DNA of 64,000 bases from Drosophila miranda. Its lineage: Eukaryota > Arthropoda > Insecta > Diptera > Drosophilidae. The notes below the pieces were generated by a model that was not told the DNA's origin, did not search any database, and saw nothing but the letters and a program-made list of their open reading frames with translations. The position numbers and the translations under genes were made by a program. Of this stretch, positions 39,166 through 52,180 are shown piece by piece. The stretch covers positions 22,550,001 through 22,614,000 of the forward strand of contig NC_046676.1 of assembly GCF_003369915.1 (NCBI RefSeq), read 5' to 3'. Position 1 is the first letter of the stretch, and each line of letters opens with the position of its first letter.

Positions 39166-39256
39166 ACAAGGTGAGGCATTCCCGCCGATCGCATTCACAC
39201 ACCAAAAAAGCATACTGAAATAATATATGCGACTAGCTGGGAGTGCCTCACCTTGT
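39166..39256. repeat. 18-bp inverted repeat with 55-bp spacer
   Basis: Arms at 39166-39183 and 39239-39256 match in reverse complement with one mismatch; the core ACAAGGTGAGGCA is perfect over 13 bp. Both arms contain a splice-donor-like CAAG/GTGAG, one on each strand. Confidence 0.8.
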
Positions 39257-39343
39257 TTTAATACACTTTGGCCGCGTTGGCGTAGGTGGAGGCTGCGAGA
39301 GAGATGGCCCCAAAGCGAAGCACTGCGAGAGAGGGAGAGAGTG

Positions 39344-39366
39344 CTGTTACTGTTACTGTTACTGTT
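39344..39366. repeat. (CTGTTA)n hexamer repeat
   Basis: Almost four hexamer copies. Two more copies recur near 39514-39526. Confidence 0.8.
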
Positions 39367-39445
39367 AAGTTAACAGTGGACGCGTCAAGGTATTTTGGGG
39401 GGCAAAATGTTTGCCCGAATTTGGCAGCTGGCGGCACCATGAAAG

Positions 39446-39447
<2 letters not shown>

Positions 39448-39479
<32 letters not shown>
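39448..39479. repeat. (GA)n microsatellite
   Basis: An uninterrupted run of about sixteen GA dinucleotides, a possible GAGA-factor or CLAMP target. Confidence 0.9.
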
Positions 39480-39485
<6 letters not shown>

Positions 39486-40699
39486 GAGAGGAGAGAGGGA
39501 GAGACAGTAGCCTCTGTTACTGTTACTCTGTGTCGTGTGTGGGTGTGTGCTTAGTATTCCCCTCGCTGCTGGCCACGGATATGATATGCCAACCCACCTA
39601 TAAGGTCAGAGATCATTAGAGCCAAACGGACATATGTGCAAATTCCTTGGCTAATTATTGTGCGCAGTTGGTTTTCGCCTGTTTGTTCACTTCGCTTGGC
39701 TTGCTGTTATCTAGTCCCGAAATTGATAAGACTCGTGTTAATTGGATGCAATTCGGTTTCAAGGCCGTCAAAAAATAAATCGAATTAAATCGATTTTGTC
39801 AGTTGGTGTGAAATTGATACACTATACTGTCAATCACTTAGAGCCAGCTGCACTGATTTACAAATAGATATGATATCTCTGGCCCATTTGCTGGGTATGT
39901 GATCATCGCTAATCTGTCTGCCATTTCACTGGCTTCTGCTTTTCGCATAATACTCATCCAGAGATTCGCAATTGCGAATTTCAAACGCCCCCAGCACAGT
40001 TCCCTTCGGTTAGCCGAGTTTCCTCATCGATTGGCGATTGTCCATTGGGGGCGGCTATCGCACTGGAAGCGATACGAAGCGAAACAAACAATGCAATACC
40101 GTCAGAAGCTATTTGTTTACCGATGAGCCCTCGACTCGGAGTGTCTGAATGAATACGAATACGGTGAATGAATCGCCGGAGAATCCGAGTTTCACCAAAG
40201 AATTCCAAATGCCAACAGGAAGTTAAATTCCCAAGTGTCACCCCCCATTGACCGTGAGTCATAATCGCAAATTATTTGCTTTTAATATCGAGAATGATAG
40301 AGATGGAGTGAATCACGTCGTTGATCCAGAGTTGGCCGGATAAGCAAGCCCTACAAGAAATAGGCCAAAACATTAGCTGCGATAATTAAAAAGCAAAGAC
40401 TGAATGGCCCGCCTCTGAATGGGGGAACAAATCAGACTACAATGTGTGAAATAAAGCTATCAGACGACATTAAGTCGCTCTGTCGCCTCGAAACATGATT
40501 TGCATGACATTAAACTCCGGTTTTATGAGCGATTTCTGTCCGGCCCCAGCCGAAATACGATCTCTTGCCGAATGCGGACAAAGGCCTAATGCCAGCCAGG
40601 GAGAGATTGATATTGATGGAAACCGCGTCGAGTAAATGCCCCGAAAGCGGGAGAGTCATGTTTTCTATTAAGTAATTCCCCTTTCTCCAGGCTAAACTT

Positions 40700-40785
40700 G
40701 TCTTATCTTATTTATTTATTTATTCCGGAATGGATGAGATAGGACGTTAAAGGTTTATCTTAGGTTATCTTAGATTATCTTAGGT
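40700..40785. promoter_or_regulatory. Cluster of GATA-type sites (TTATCT)
   Basis: Four or more TTATCT words (AGATAA on the other strand) occur in about 85 bases, three of them as a 10-bp tandem repeat TTATCTTAGG at about 40755-40785. GATA factors bind this core. An enhancer role is inference. Confidence 0.35.
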
Positions 40786-43700
40786 TCAGTGCAATTGGAT
40801 GACTAATCGAATCCATGAATATTCGTTCGAGTATGTGTGACTGATTTTCGGTATTAATTGTTGACACGACAACTACGATGTACGAGTGATGTGACGATGT
40901 GACGAGACCCATTCCATTGGGATTGCAATACAATTGAACGTGACACGTTGATCGCAATCTGTTCCATGAGTTCGTCGTTCAATGAAGTCATTAAGGCGTC
41001 AGTTGATGAAGTGAATGAGATGCCTGGCTTATCATCGCCGATGCCTGACATTAACTGGCCAATCAATTAGCGGATATTTATACATAATTATGCCACTATT
41101 TAATTGCCTCCCTGATTAGCATTATGTGTGCTGTGCTGTTTGTGTTTGTGGCCAAAAGCGTTTTATTGGTATTCTGGCCGTACGCACTGGCATTCCAAAG
41201 TATTTAAGTCATGCGCCACAATACGTATAAATCGGCCAGTCAGTACCGCGGCAAACACTCCGATCCGGAAGGCAGAGCAGACCAAGCCCCAGTCGCATCG
41301 GGGCAGGGACACTGGGCGCACGAAAGTAGTTCAAGCACAGACCCAAACCAATGTAGCTTCCTTATCACAGATGTTATCAACCGATTTTACATTGTTCAAT
41401 TTTTGGGACAGATTCATTGTTTCGTCACACCACACCCCTGCTGATAACTGGTGGAGGTGTGGGCCTCATTCTTGGTGAGGGGTTGGTGGAGGGGAGCAAT
41501 TTAGGGAACTTGGAAAGTTTTCGCATAAACCGCTAGACTACCCAATGAATGCCAGTTTATTGTCTATGAAGTTGCGAATGGAATATCAATCAAGTCCCCG
41601 TCATCGAACGGCAATCTTCGGATTCGGAATAAACAGGCAAATTTTCGTTTTATCGGATTTCGTTGGGCCCATCCGTCGGGAATCATAATTTACCAAAAAT
41701 TAATATCGTTCGTCGTTTCCGAATCGAATTAATTTCATGGTAAACAGAACCGAAATTACGCTCCTACATTTCATTGGGATTTTGCAAGGCAATATCTCCT
41801 GTGGATAATCATTAAAAAAGTTTATTTATTTACTTGATTCTTTTAACGGACTTGTCTTTGTTTAAACGCGAATGCAAATGGGGATCTTGAACTTTCTGAT
41901 TAAACCATTACGGAATTATAAACAAGAACCCATTTCATTCGTCTCCTTGATTGCCGGGGTACCTCCTTCTCCACTAACTAAATTGGTAACCTTGTGCTTA
42001 TTGATTGGATGCACTTTTCGGCATTTTTCCTGAGAATTCCACTTGGCATTGATAGAAAATTTTCACTATTACACGGAAATTTCGTTTAGGTATGCGAAAT
42101 ATTTCTCGCGGCCCCATTCTCCTGGCCTTTAGGATCTGCGAGTGCAGACAATCGTGAACTTTGGCTGGCGTTGAATCAATGTGTTTTCAAGGTTGAGGCT
42201 CCTCCATTTGGCACGCCATATACGCATCGGCTGTGGGTTCTAAGGGGGATGATGCGGTTGGTGCTGGTCAGGTTATGACGAAATCGAATTGGCTCGTCAC
42301 TCCCTGATTGACTGACTGACTGACTGATCGACTGACTGGAAGTGTGACCACAAACCCAATTGAATTAATTTCAGCTTGTAATTTGGACAATTTTGTGAGA
42401 GTCGGCAGCCACAAACAAGACAAAAACACGCTCCTATGAAGAAGGGTAGCTGAGCGGGTCAGCGGGCAATAAAAGAAATTTTTTGTTGTTTTTTTTTTGG
42501 CATATTTGTGTTTAATATTTCAAATTGTCGATTCGTTTCAATTACACTTCAATTGTGCTGGACTTCAAGTGCAAGGCGCTTCGTCTCTTCTTTCTGTTTG
42601 GCTATATGCAATTGAAATACTTGAGCTTTTTGTACGGTTGTCTGACATTGAAAGCGAATTATTTTATTAATTTTAATATCAAAAGAAAAAAAATGTATAT
42701 ACGTTGATGTGCGACGACAGAGGTGTCGGTGTCGGACTGCCGATTCGCTCACAGCATTTTATTTATGCGAGTGCAGACAAAGTGCTTGGAATTTGACAGT
42801 TTGACAATTGGTTTATTATTGCCGGCTGCTTGAGAGCCAATTTATTGATCAGTTTCGGTTTCTGTTTCTGTTCCGGGTGTAGCCCCAGCCACAGCCACAG
42901 TCACAGCCCCAGCATCAAGCCAAACCCACCTCACTTTTCCTCTACTATCCTACCACACCCCATCTGATGGACAATTTATTTCCCATATCTATTGTTTACA
43001 ATTACAATTTACGACTTGAACACGGGAAAACCCTGATTCTGATTTTTATTCGGCTAGACGCATATCAACTAATCGCATAGATTAGCCGATCGAACCAGCA
43101 ATTAGTCTATTTATATCAGCTTATTCCAGCTGGTAATTTTAAAGCGTTAGCAAACAATTCCGGCCCACGTCATTGTTTAATGGCCTGGCCATTGGCTACG
43201 GAATATTCACGGCTAACTCAAGGATATTTATGTACATTTCTGATAATCGGGCGCCAAGCACAGGCAGAGCAGGCATAATTCACACCATATTCTCACGGAC
43301 CATTTAGCTGGAAATTCGAAATATGCTGGCCAGCACTTGATTTTTTCTTAGCCCTGAACGGAAGGCACTTAGTCAGCCATACCAGACCTGGGTAATAGTA
43401 ATTTAGTTAATGGTGAATCCCCTAATTAGCATTAGGCTAAGCAGAATGGAATATCATTTTGGCTGGTTGAGCATTTCGAGGACATGCCTGCTCTGACAGC
43501 AGTCGTGCCCCTTTGTGGCACTTGCTAATAAAGACGCAAGTGCTGGGATCGGATCGCCTGGGTCCGGCCCACTCATTTGCGCATCGCTTGAAAATACAGA
43601 CGTAGTACTTATGTATTTGGCAGAAAAACATTTCCCTGTTTATGCCATAATATGTTTATTAAGAATTGTAAGCCAAATAAAGACAGTGGCAATGGATATT

Positions 43701-46700
43701 CCGTTATTTCGGCTGTTGCTTACGTATTTTCATTGTTCTCCAGCTCTTCGATCGATGCGATGGCACAAGAAGATACAATACACAAAATGAAATTGTTTTT
43801 CTTTGGCTCTGCTCTGCCCATATTGTTGTTGATAATTAATAATTCGCTCATCGAGCAAATTTCGTGGCGCTTAAGGGGAAGGGGGATGGGAGGGAATAGG
43901 GGCTATGTGTAAGCGTCTATATTTAGCTGCAGTAGTCGTCGTCATGCTATTAGCGGTGCAGGTTTCTACCCCACCTCGACAGGTACAGTATACTACACCA
44001 GCCAGTCCCAAACATTGCACTCGAACGCCCTCGCGGGAATAAGTTGCTGTATTTTTTCGGCATGTGTGCAGTTAGCAGTAATTATTGTACTTGACAGATA
44101 GATAGCTCTCCTCTGAACAGTCCGAGTCAAGAGCCACCAAATTAGGCGGGCTGCCAATCAATCATTCACCATTCATCAAGCCAAAACGTGAATCCACACA
44201 CTCAGAACTCCAGTTTGACATGAATTATATAAGAAGAATAGCGAGATCAGATGTTTTCAAAGCTGTTCCACAAGTCGTAACATATTTGTTGGGAGAACAA
44301 GGCCCTCAAGCATAGTATTGCGAGACCTGGCCCAATCCTCACTTCTCGCAGCGGTTCACTGGCGACAAGGCATTCCTCAACCGTTCGCTGCTATAACCGT
44401 TTGGGAATCATAAGGCACGATAACGCAGCGAAATTCCCTCCCGAGAGCTGCTAGGCGCTCTTCCGTTCCGTACTGCTGAGTGGTCGCGTTTTTATGGGAT
44501 TTTCTTGCTGTTGATTTATGTGGCTGTTTGGGGCCCTTTGTTTATAGTCGCCGTCTTGTTTGCGTATTTAATTTTCGCTTTTGTCGCTGTGGTAGCACTC
44601 AACTTAAATGCCTCCCCATCAAAGTCGCTCCTAAACTGTTGCAGCGAAACGGAACAGAAATAAACACAGAATGAGACCATAAAATGGGCCTGACTTTGTA
44701 TCAATCTGTCGATAATAGTTTTCGGATTATATAATCCCCATACATCCATATGTAGTAATTATGGTCCGGCGCAGTTCCGAAAACATCTGCAGAACTGTAT
44801 TTATTATTAATTGCATTGCATGTGCTTGTGCTTGTGCTTGTGACAAATGCCTTAATTATATTCAGAGTAAATGCTTTCGATACGGTTTGGCCCATTTTTA
44901 AACGCCTACGGTCTCTTGGGCATCGACCGGGCCAGTGGGACAAGTCTGGTATCTGCCATCTAGGCAGCCCGCCCTGCCCCCGGGCCAGCTTCGGCTTCGG
45001 CTCGTTGTGAGACACTCGTACATACAGCTGAATCTGAATCGGAATCTGAGTCTCGATCTGAATGTTATACAAGCACTTGTCTGTCTGGAGCACAGCCGGC
45101 ATATGGAGCGGCGTTGGTGTGTCGTTCGGGAACTTATAAATAGCAAACTTTGGTTCTGAATGTCTGATTTTGGGCTGTGATTCGCATGACGAACTATTTC
45201 TTGGCACTTTCCTCGGTACGGTACGCCCATCAACCGAAAAAGGTAGCAAATTATGGCCCAGAGCGAAAGGGGCATTCTTTTGGGCTACACTAAAGCTCAT
45301 TAAATTACGGCTCAATATTTCTGAAAATGTATTCCCGTTTTTATTGTTATTGTTTTGCAATGGCAAATATCATGTGCTACTCGTAGATCAACAAACCAAA
45401 AGCTAACAAAATGTTTCCGAATCTGCCAACAAATGTTCGCCAGAAATGCCGTATTTTTGAAGAAATTACTTTTACTTTTTGCCAGATGCACTGATATATA
45501 AATTTAGAAAGGTTTCCATCTGACTGTTCACCTAGATGGCCTAGACCTAGCGTGCATCCCCTAAAACCAGCCGGTGCTACCCATAGAAAACTCTCCCAAA
45601 CGCTCAGAAAAGATTGCTTGATATTTTTCGTGGGATCATTTCGGCCCGAAAGTCATTGTCAATGCCAAATGCGAATCATTTGGCGTGCGATAGATACAAA
45701 TGTGTTTGGGCCTGTGCCTGTGGCAGTGACTGTTGATTCGTGGATACGATTTAATTGCGGCCTCATCCAATGTCAGTGACACTCGTAGTCCGTGTCAACG
45801 TCTGCACGGCATGACAAGGCATTCGCTCATCGGCGTTAATGTGTATTGTATTGCCCCGAAATAGAAAAAAATGGATATTTTCAGTTGATTCATTTCGATG
45901 CTATTCAGATACAAATGTACATACATTCTCGGATATAGATATGACGCGCCCCCAATGACTACCTCTTTGCGGGTAGAGCTTCGGCAGAGCCCAACAATGT
46001 CGCCGCAATTGTTCTTTAGTTCATTTTTATTCCATTATTTTGCGCAGTTAGCCCGAAAAGTTTGTGTCATGTGAATGGTTGATATATCATCATAAATTAA
46101 TTGTTCAGAAAGCCCAAATTGGGGGAATATTTGCTCAAACAATATTTACATGAAAACTGAGTTGAGTACTTAAGCGGAAAGTATCTCATGGCTTGGCTAG
46201 CCTTTGCTTGTCGCTCTTATCGCGCTGACAGGCAGAGTGGCGGACAAACAAGTCCCACCCCATTTGGCCTATTCATTCATGAACTTGTATGGCTTTAATC
46301 GGACTATCTATCGATCGATCTATCTATTTGACCGACTGGGGGCTTCACCTGCTGCAAGTTCAATTAGCATTCGTTGCATAATTAAAGTGACAACAGAGTC
46401 GCCCTCCGATCGCAGCTTGCTAGGGGGCTAGGGCGCCACTTTACCGCTTGGTGAGGTGCGAACTGCTAATGTGCCAGAAATGTCGGGACAATGCCCAATC
46501 CGGTAGAGTGAGAAAAGCAAACACCGCGGGCAAACAGCGCCAAGAGTGCTGTGACGTCAGTGGGATTCGCACTGCCAATGGAGCGGAGCGGAGTGGAGCG
46601 GCTTGGATAATCAGTGGTGACGTCATTTGTCAACGCGTTGCTGACAGCCGCCCGATTGCTAAGTGCATTTAGCATTTAGCGCCATTGAGCCGGAGATTGG

Positions 46701-47663
46701 ACGGGCTCTGATTGAATGGAACTCAATAAATCAACTTTGAATGCATCCAAGGAAGATCGTGTTTCACAGAGATACATTCCATCACTGGAGAAAGGTCAGA
46801 GTTTATTGGCATGGGTGTGTTGTGGACAGTGGCCCCCCACACCTCCGTCGATTCACAGTCGCGATAGTAATAATGTTGATCGCAATAATAATTTTGAATC
46901 AATCACGAAAATATGCTAAGCTCGAGCTAGCAATTCCATGAGCGTGTCAGTTGCGAATAAATAAATAAATGTGCATTTAACATATTTTTCCACTACACTC
47001 GACTCGTACTCAATCGTGGCAAATAACCTTAAATGCCGAGAGATCTCGCCTAACAGTGCGTATGAGCCATATTTCAAAACGATGACGGAGCAGTCCGCGG
47101 GGTGACGACTGTCTGAGGACGGAGTGTAAACTGCTTGTGATGCAATTTACATTTTAATTGCCGCATATTGAGTATCGTTTCAGAGAACACAATCCATTTA
47201 AATGGCGCTGTGCCTAATGACAACGTCACGTTCCCCGCCACAGTGGCCACTCTATGCTAAAGGCTTAAGGCTAAAGGCAGCTTATTGATCTGGCGCTGAA
47301 CTTTCTGTGGCAAGCTGATTATGTTAATTTCCCAAAAGTATTGTTGAATTTGATCAAAGTTGATCAGGTTGGGGGAGTGGGAGAAGGTCTACACCAGTCG
47401 TAAAATCTTTGGGAATTATGTTAATGCTAATTAGATAACCTGAGACGCCGCGACACAACAATCGAAAGTTTGGCAAAGGCTTCACAAAGTGTACAGTTTT
47501 GTGTACGAACTTAAGAGGTTTAACTTGCGAGAAACTGGGCTTTAACGTGCTCCACAGCTGTCCAATGACCCGCCAACCCCACAAAGATAGACGCCAGTCC
47601 CATCCCCGCTTAGAGACATGGATATGACATCACCTGGACAAGACCAGTAGCCACCATGCCACG

Positions 47664-47704
47664 CTCATTCACTCACTCACTCACTCACCTTCGTGAGGTG
47701 AGTG
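47664..47704. repeat. (CACT)n repeat ending in a 9-bp hairpin
   Basis: CACT tetramers run to 47690. CACTCACCT (47682-47690), loop TCGTG, then AGGTGAGTG (47696-47704) form a perfect 9-bp stem. Confidence 0.75.
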
Positions 47705-48498
47705 TGTGTGTGGTTTGTCTGCCTGTTTGCCAGGGGGAGGGCAAGGCAAGTGCCGGAACTGGATCGGCCCGAGCGCTGATTGCGTGTTTTTGTCGAACAA
47801 AGAAGAAAAACTAACCAAATTTATGGGATTAATGGATGCAAAGATACTCTCTGCCTGCCATCGGTGTTGTGTTACAGATTGCTTGACTAACGCTTAAGAG
47901 TCGTGACTGCTCTTCCTGCTCGGTCGAATTCTGGTTAACCTTAGGAACAAGATGGGCTACACATTTACATAAGAGTATTCATAACCGATCAACATGATAT
48001 GCGCAGCTATATCATATACATTTCTTGGATGGAGAGCGCATTTAAAAGTTCGCATCAAATCCCATTGGTATCCGCATCATCAGCACTCGTTCAAGTTCAC
48101 GGTCAACGGATCAAAATAAACATAAACTCAAAGCACATGTGCATTGCTCAGATAGGGAAGGCGAAAGAATTTCAGCTACACGTCGAACACAAGCCGCTAT
48201 CTTCCAGCTGCCTATTTACATAGCAAACAATTGAACCGAGATACAAACACCGCCAGATATACATACATATCCATCTCTGCCTCCTCCGAGTAGTGGCCCC
48301 CCCGTTCCCGCCCGATGATGGATTCGCACTCGTGGCTGCTTTTTGGGTGAAATGCATCGTGTTGGCTGGGATTTGGCATGCCGTGACTTGGCTCCGCTTG
48401 GAAATCTCCCCGTATCGGGGTGAAGGCATCTGCACCCACGAAATGCCATCAGCACTTTGGCAGCCTGGATCTTTGCTTCACTTTAAAGTAGCACAGCG

Positions 48499-48681
48499 AT
48501 GGATAGTAACTTTCTAGTGCGTCCTATGAAAAATGCAAGTTTTCCTCAGATCGCAGATAAATGCCTAACCGCATTATCAAAGAGTTGTAAAGAGAGAGAA
48601 AATCTACAGAAGAAAGGAATTTGGTTAGCTGCGTTAGGAATTAGCTGGGGATTCATTTTGTCAGCGCTTTATCTACCATAA
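48499..48681 (+). CDS. Candidate 60-residue membrane microprotein
   Basis: This is an ATG-to-stop frame of 60 residues with non-repetitive composition. The N-terminal half is polar, with cysteines and lysines (SFPQIADKCLTALSKSCKE). It is followed by KKG and a single hydrophobic helix, IWLAALGISWGFILSALYL, at the C-terminus. The layout resembles a tail-anchored small protein. There is no recognised family, no intron and no clear promoter, so chance remains a real alternative. Confidence 0.25.
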   Translation: MDSNFLVRPMKNASFPQIADKCLTALSKSCKERENLQKKGIWLAALGISWGFILSALYLP

Positions 48682-50326
48682 AGTTTATTTTACTTCAACA
48701 GGAACCCACAGAGAAGGGAGACAACTGTTTCAGTCATAAAGTGTTAAGCTAATTACTCGACTCTTCCATATTTAAGGCCCCCAATCGGCGGGGCTTACTG
48801 TTTGCTTGTTCGGGGCGTCTGATAAACTAGCGAGTGGGAACTGGATATCTGTCAAGCAAATTCCTATCTTAGCGCCCCACCTGTTCATCAGTGACTGACT
48901 GTAATAGGCATCTTTTTGCGGGAAAACCGCAGAGCCAAGATATCGGTTTCCCGCATTCAATTACAATTACTATGCTCAACACTCGTGCTCTAGATCAGAT
49001 CGGATCAGATCAGAACAGGCCGAATCTAGATCCATCCATTGATTGTTGACCATTCTCACCTGTCACCGACAATTGCGCCACCGAATGAAACTTCAATTAG
49101 CTGGAAGCAGCACTAGTTCAGCTCAGATACACGCACTCACAGTCTCTGACTGTCACTGAGAGATACAAAACTGCAGTCAGGAAAAATTAGCATTAGCACA
49201 GAAATGTTTAAGGCCCAAGCCGCACGCGCGTTTGCTGTCGCGACAGATTTGGGAATCGGACTGAGACTTAGACTGAGACTCTGAGCTGACTGAGCCGACC
49301 GATCCGACCGAGAGTGAACGGGGGACAACAGCTAGTGGAGAAACGACGGCGATGGCGACGGCAACGGCGACAGCGACAGCGACTACTACTCCGACAGCCG
49401 ACCGGAGATATCCGATTGCCACGAACTTCAGACGGCTTCCACTTTCCGCTGAGCCAGCGAAATGTTTAACAGACACATTTTTGCAGCGTTTCGGGCAAAC
49501 TTCCAATAAAGAACCCACCGAAAAAACAGGGCCAGCAACGAGGACAAGGCACGAGACTGTGAACCAGACTCCAACTCAATCGATTTGGATGCTAATGAGG
49601 GAGCGAGAGCATGCCGCAAAGCAAGGACACTGCCTTGGCAAAACGATCCTTAATTGCAATGGCTGAGAGAAAAATTAACTTTAATTGTCTGACTCTGTGT
49701 TTGTCTCTGTCGCGCCTCATTTCATGTCAAGCGCATTCGAATGAATTCTGTTTGCATGAATGAATAAATACTCGTAAAGAAACACACAATTACAAGTCAA
49801 AGTCAGCGAGAGAGAAGGAGCTGCTCCGAATGCGCGTGGGTGCCTCTACAGATAGATCTATGGAGATCCCCATCTGGCGGCAATGCCAATGCTTGAACCT
49901 GACATTCAACGCGAATATGTATATTTGTTCTTCTCCTCCTCCGCGGCAAGTGACAGCACTCCAATCGATGCGATCGCACGACTCGTGCTCAAGACAAATT
50001 GTATCTGTAAAAGCGTCTGTGCTGATGCGTTTTTAATTGAAGTCAATTTTTCTTCGACCATTTGCATTGGCTGGCAGACAGACTGGGACTTGGCCAGTCA
50101 CTGGGACTTCACTGGGATAAATGCAATAAATAAAACGAGTAAAGTCAATTTAATTACTGATTTCAATCGAACTGCAAACAAAAGAATCCCAATAATCAAA
50201 GCGGCTACTTTGGGACACAAACTTTCCTCGGAAACAAGAAGAAACCCCAGGGAGAAGGCTAGCTCTTCAAGCCTTGCTTAAATTTGTCTCAAGCTTAAGA
50301 TACAAGAGTACTTTTGATGAACGCAC
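48682..50326. other. Spacer downstream of the first alkaline phosphatase
   Basis: Non-coding in appearance. It contains GGATCAGATC-like repeats near 49000, a GACTGAGACT run near 49260 and a GGCGACGGCAAC-type triplet-rich tract at 49350-49395. No supported gene. Confidence 0.6.
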
Positions 50327-50332
50327 TTTATT
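50327..50332 (-). terminator. AATAAA polyadenylation signal, first alkaline phosphatase gene
   Basis: TTTATT on the plus strand, only 21 bases beyond the stop codon, giving a very short 3' untranslated region. Confidence 0.65.
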
Positions 50333-50353
50333 ATATTATATAAATCTCAATAA

Positions 50354-52100
50354 TTAGTTATCATTGTCGCAAAGAGTGGGGCCATCGCCAATGCAGGAGG
50401 CATAGGCCATCAGGTGAGGAATGGTGCTTTGCTGCATGACACCGCTGAAGAGATGGCTCTGGGGCCCGGTGGCAAAGATGCCCACATCCTCGCCAGCATG
50501 AACGCCAATGTTACTCTTGATGTAACTGGGTGCCAAGAAGCCTGGCTGGTCGATCTTATCGGTCAGGTCGATGCGGTTGCCATACTCGTCCAGGTACTGC
50601 TCCAAGCCCACCGCATAGTTGAGGGTGGCATACTTCACGCCATTTACATCGGTGTCGTGCTGGTTGAGACCAAGAATGGGAGTACCACGACCAGGATAGC
50701 CGGCGATGGTGAGGGGATGGGCATGGTCGGAGGTGACCACGATCAGTGTCTCGTCGGGATCGGTTATGTCGATTGCCTCGTCCACGGCGTTGGACAGCTC
50801 CAGAGTCTCGTCCAGGGCGTAGACGGGCACGTTGTAGTGGTTTCCATAGTCAATGAGTCCACCCTCGACAAACAGGAAGTAGCCATTATCGTTCTTGCTG
50901 ACCACCTCGATGGCCTTTCGCGTCATTTCCGCAAGGGTGGGCTGCGTGGCTGCATCGGCCAACTTGTGGAAGTTCATAACTCCCGAGCCGAAGGTTCCGA
51001 TGAGGTTGGTGATGCCTGAGGCATTCACTCTAAGCAGCTGGTTGCGGTTGTAGGCCAGGACGCCGCCGGGATGGAGGGACTGCCACTTTGAGAGAAGATT
51101 CACTCCGTCCGACCGCTCGCCCTGCTTGTTAAAGGGATCCGTAATCGTTTTGGGCAGGAATTTTCCGATGCCTCCGCCCAGCATCACGTCGAAGTTCTTG
51201 CCCGGATTCTTGGTGATCAACTGCGTGGCGATATCCGTACAGGTGGCCGGATCGTTCAAGCCCTCGCCATAGGTAATGATGTCCGTGTCGGCTTCGAAGA
51301 AGCGATTTGTGCTGTGGGCATAGGCGCCCGAGGGACTGGCGTGGGTCAGGGTGGTGGTGGTCACAATGCCGCTGCCCTTTCCGGCCGCCTGGGCCCAGGC
51401 GGCAATGGAGCTAATCTGATTGGATGGATCCTCGCTGCCGCTGCAGTTGTTAAAGTTAACGGCTGAGGTGATGCCCAGAGCCACGATATTGGTCTTGACT
51501 CCGCATAAGTAAGCGGTGGCCGTGCAGGCGGAGTCCGGAACCTGTGCGTTGGAGCAGTACGTCTACGAGAAGGAAGATTACCTCAGTAAGAATATTCCAC
51601 CTCACTAAGTTCCCCAGTTCTCACCCTGCTTATGCCGGAGTAGGGGAACTTCTCAAAGCTGAGGGAGTCCTCCTCGCCAGGATTACCCTTGAGCTGACCC
51701 TTGTGAATGCGAGCAGCAGCCACCGTGGACAGGGACATGCCGTCGCCCAGGAACATGATCACATTCTTGGCCTTGCGTTTGTCTACCTGCGGCAGCTCCA
51801 GACGTTTGGCAATCTCTTCGTGGGCGAGGTCGTACCAGAACTGAGCGTTCTTCTCCTCCTCCGGTCCGGTCTTGCCCTTGGCCAGGCCATTGGGATCCAT
51901 GAAGGACTCTCGGGTTTTCCCAGCGTTTGATGCACTGCCCAACAGCTGCTCCTGGTTGTGGATCTCGGACACTGCAACGGAGATTCGTCTTCAGCACTTG
52001 CCCCACTCTGACACCTCCTTTACTTACTGTCTATGGAGAGAGCCCAGGACGTGGCCACTAGGCCACTCAGCACCAGCAGGACTTTGATGAATCTTTTCAT
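50354..52100 (-). CDS. Alkaline phosphatase, secreted (tandem copy 1)
   Basis: This is a zinc and magnesium phosphomonoesterase of the animal alkaline phosphatase family. Coding exons are 52028-52100, 51625-51971 and 50354-51562, giving 542 residues. A signal peptide (MKRFIKVLLVLSGLVATSWA) is encoded by the first exon. Visible family motifs are FLGDGM (metal-binding Asp), VPDSACTATAY with nucleophile Ser151, GGGIGKFLP, VEGGLIDYGNHYN, and TSDHAHPLTIAGYPGRG with metal-binding His. The C-terminus ends ASCIGDGPTLCDNDN without a hydrophobic GPI tail, so a soluble secreted enzyme is inferred. The nearest relative is the neighbouring copy at 53187-54906. D. melanogaster has several Alp genes and I cannot say which is the orthologue. 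Possible minus-strand TATA at about 52168-52176. Confidence 0.92.
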
Positions 52101-52167
52101 TCTAGGCAGATGATGGCTATCGCTTCGACAAAGTAATTGGACTATACATGTTGTGTGCCAGCAGACC

Positions 52168-52176
52168 TATATATTC
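52168..52176 (-). promoter_or_regulatory. Possible TATA element of the first alkaline phosphatase gene
   Basis: The minus strand reads GAATATATAGG, about 70 bases upstream of the start codon. It is weaker than the element of the second copy. A TTATC (GATA) word lies at about 52199. Confidence 0.35.
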
Positions 52177-52180
52177 GGGC

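Larger units (their letters stand above)
37422..48498. other. Long spacer between Swim and the alkaline phosphatases
   Basis: No gene is recognisable across about 11 kb. It contains the probable 5' leader exon(s) of Swim on the minus strand, a (GA)n run, CTGTTA repeats, a plus-strand TATAAATA at 38315-38322 with no gene after it, and a cluster of TTATCT sites at 40700-40785. Open frames are short and show no family features. Confidence 0.65.
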
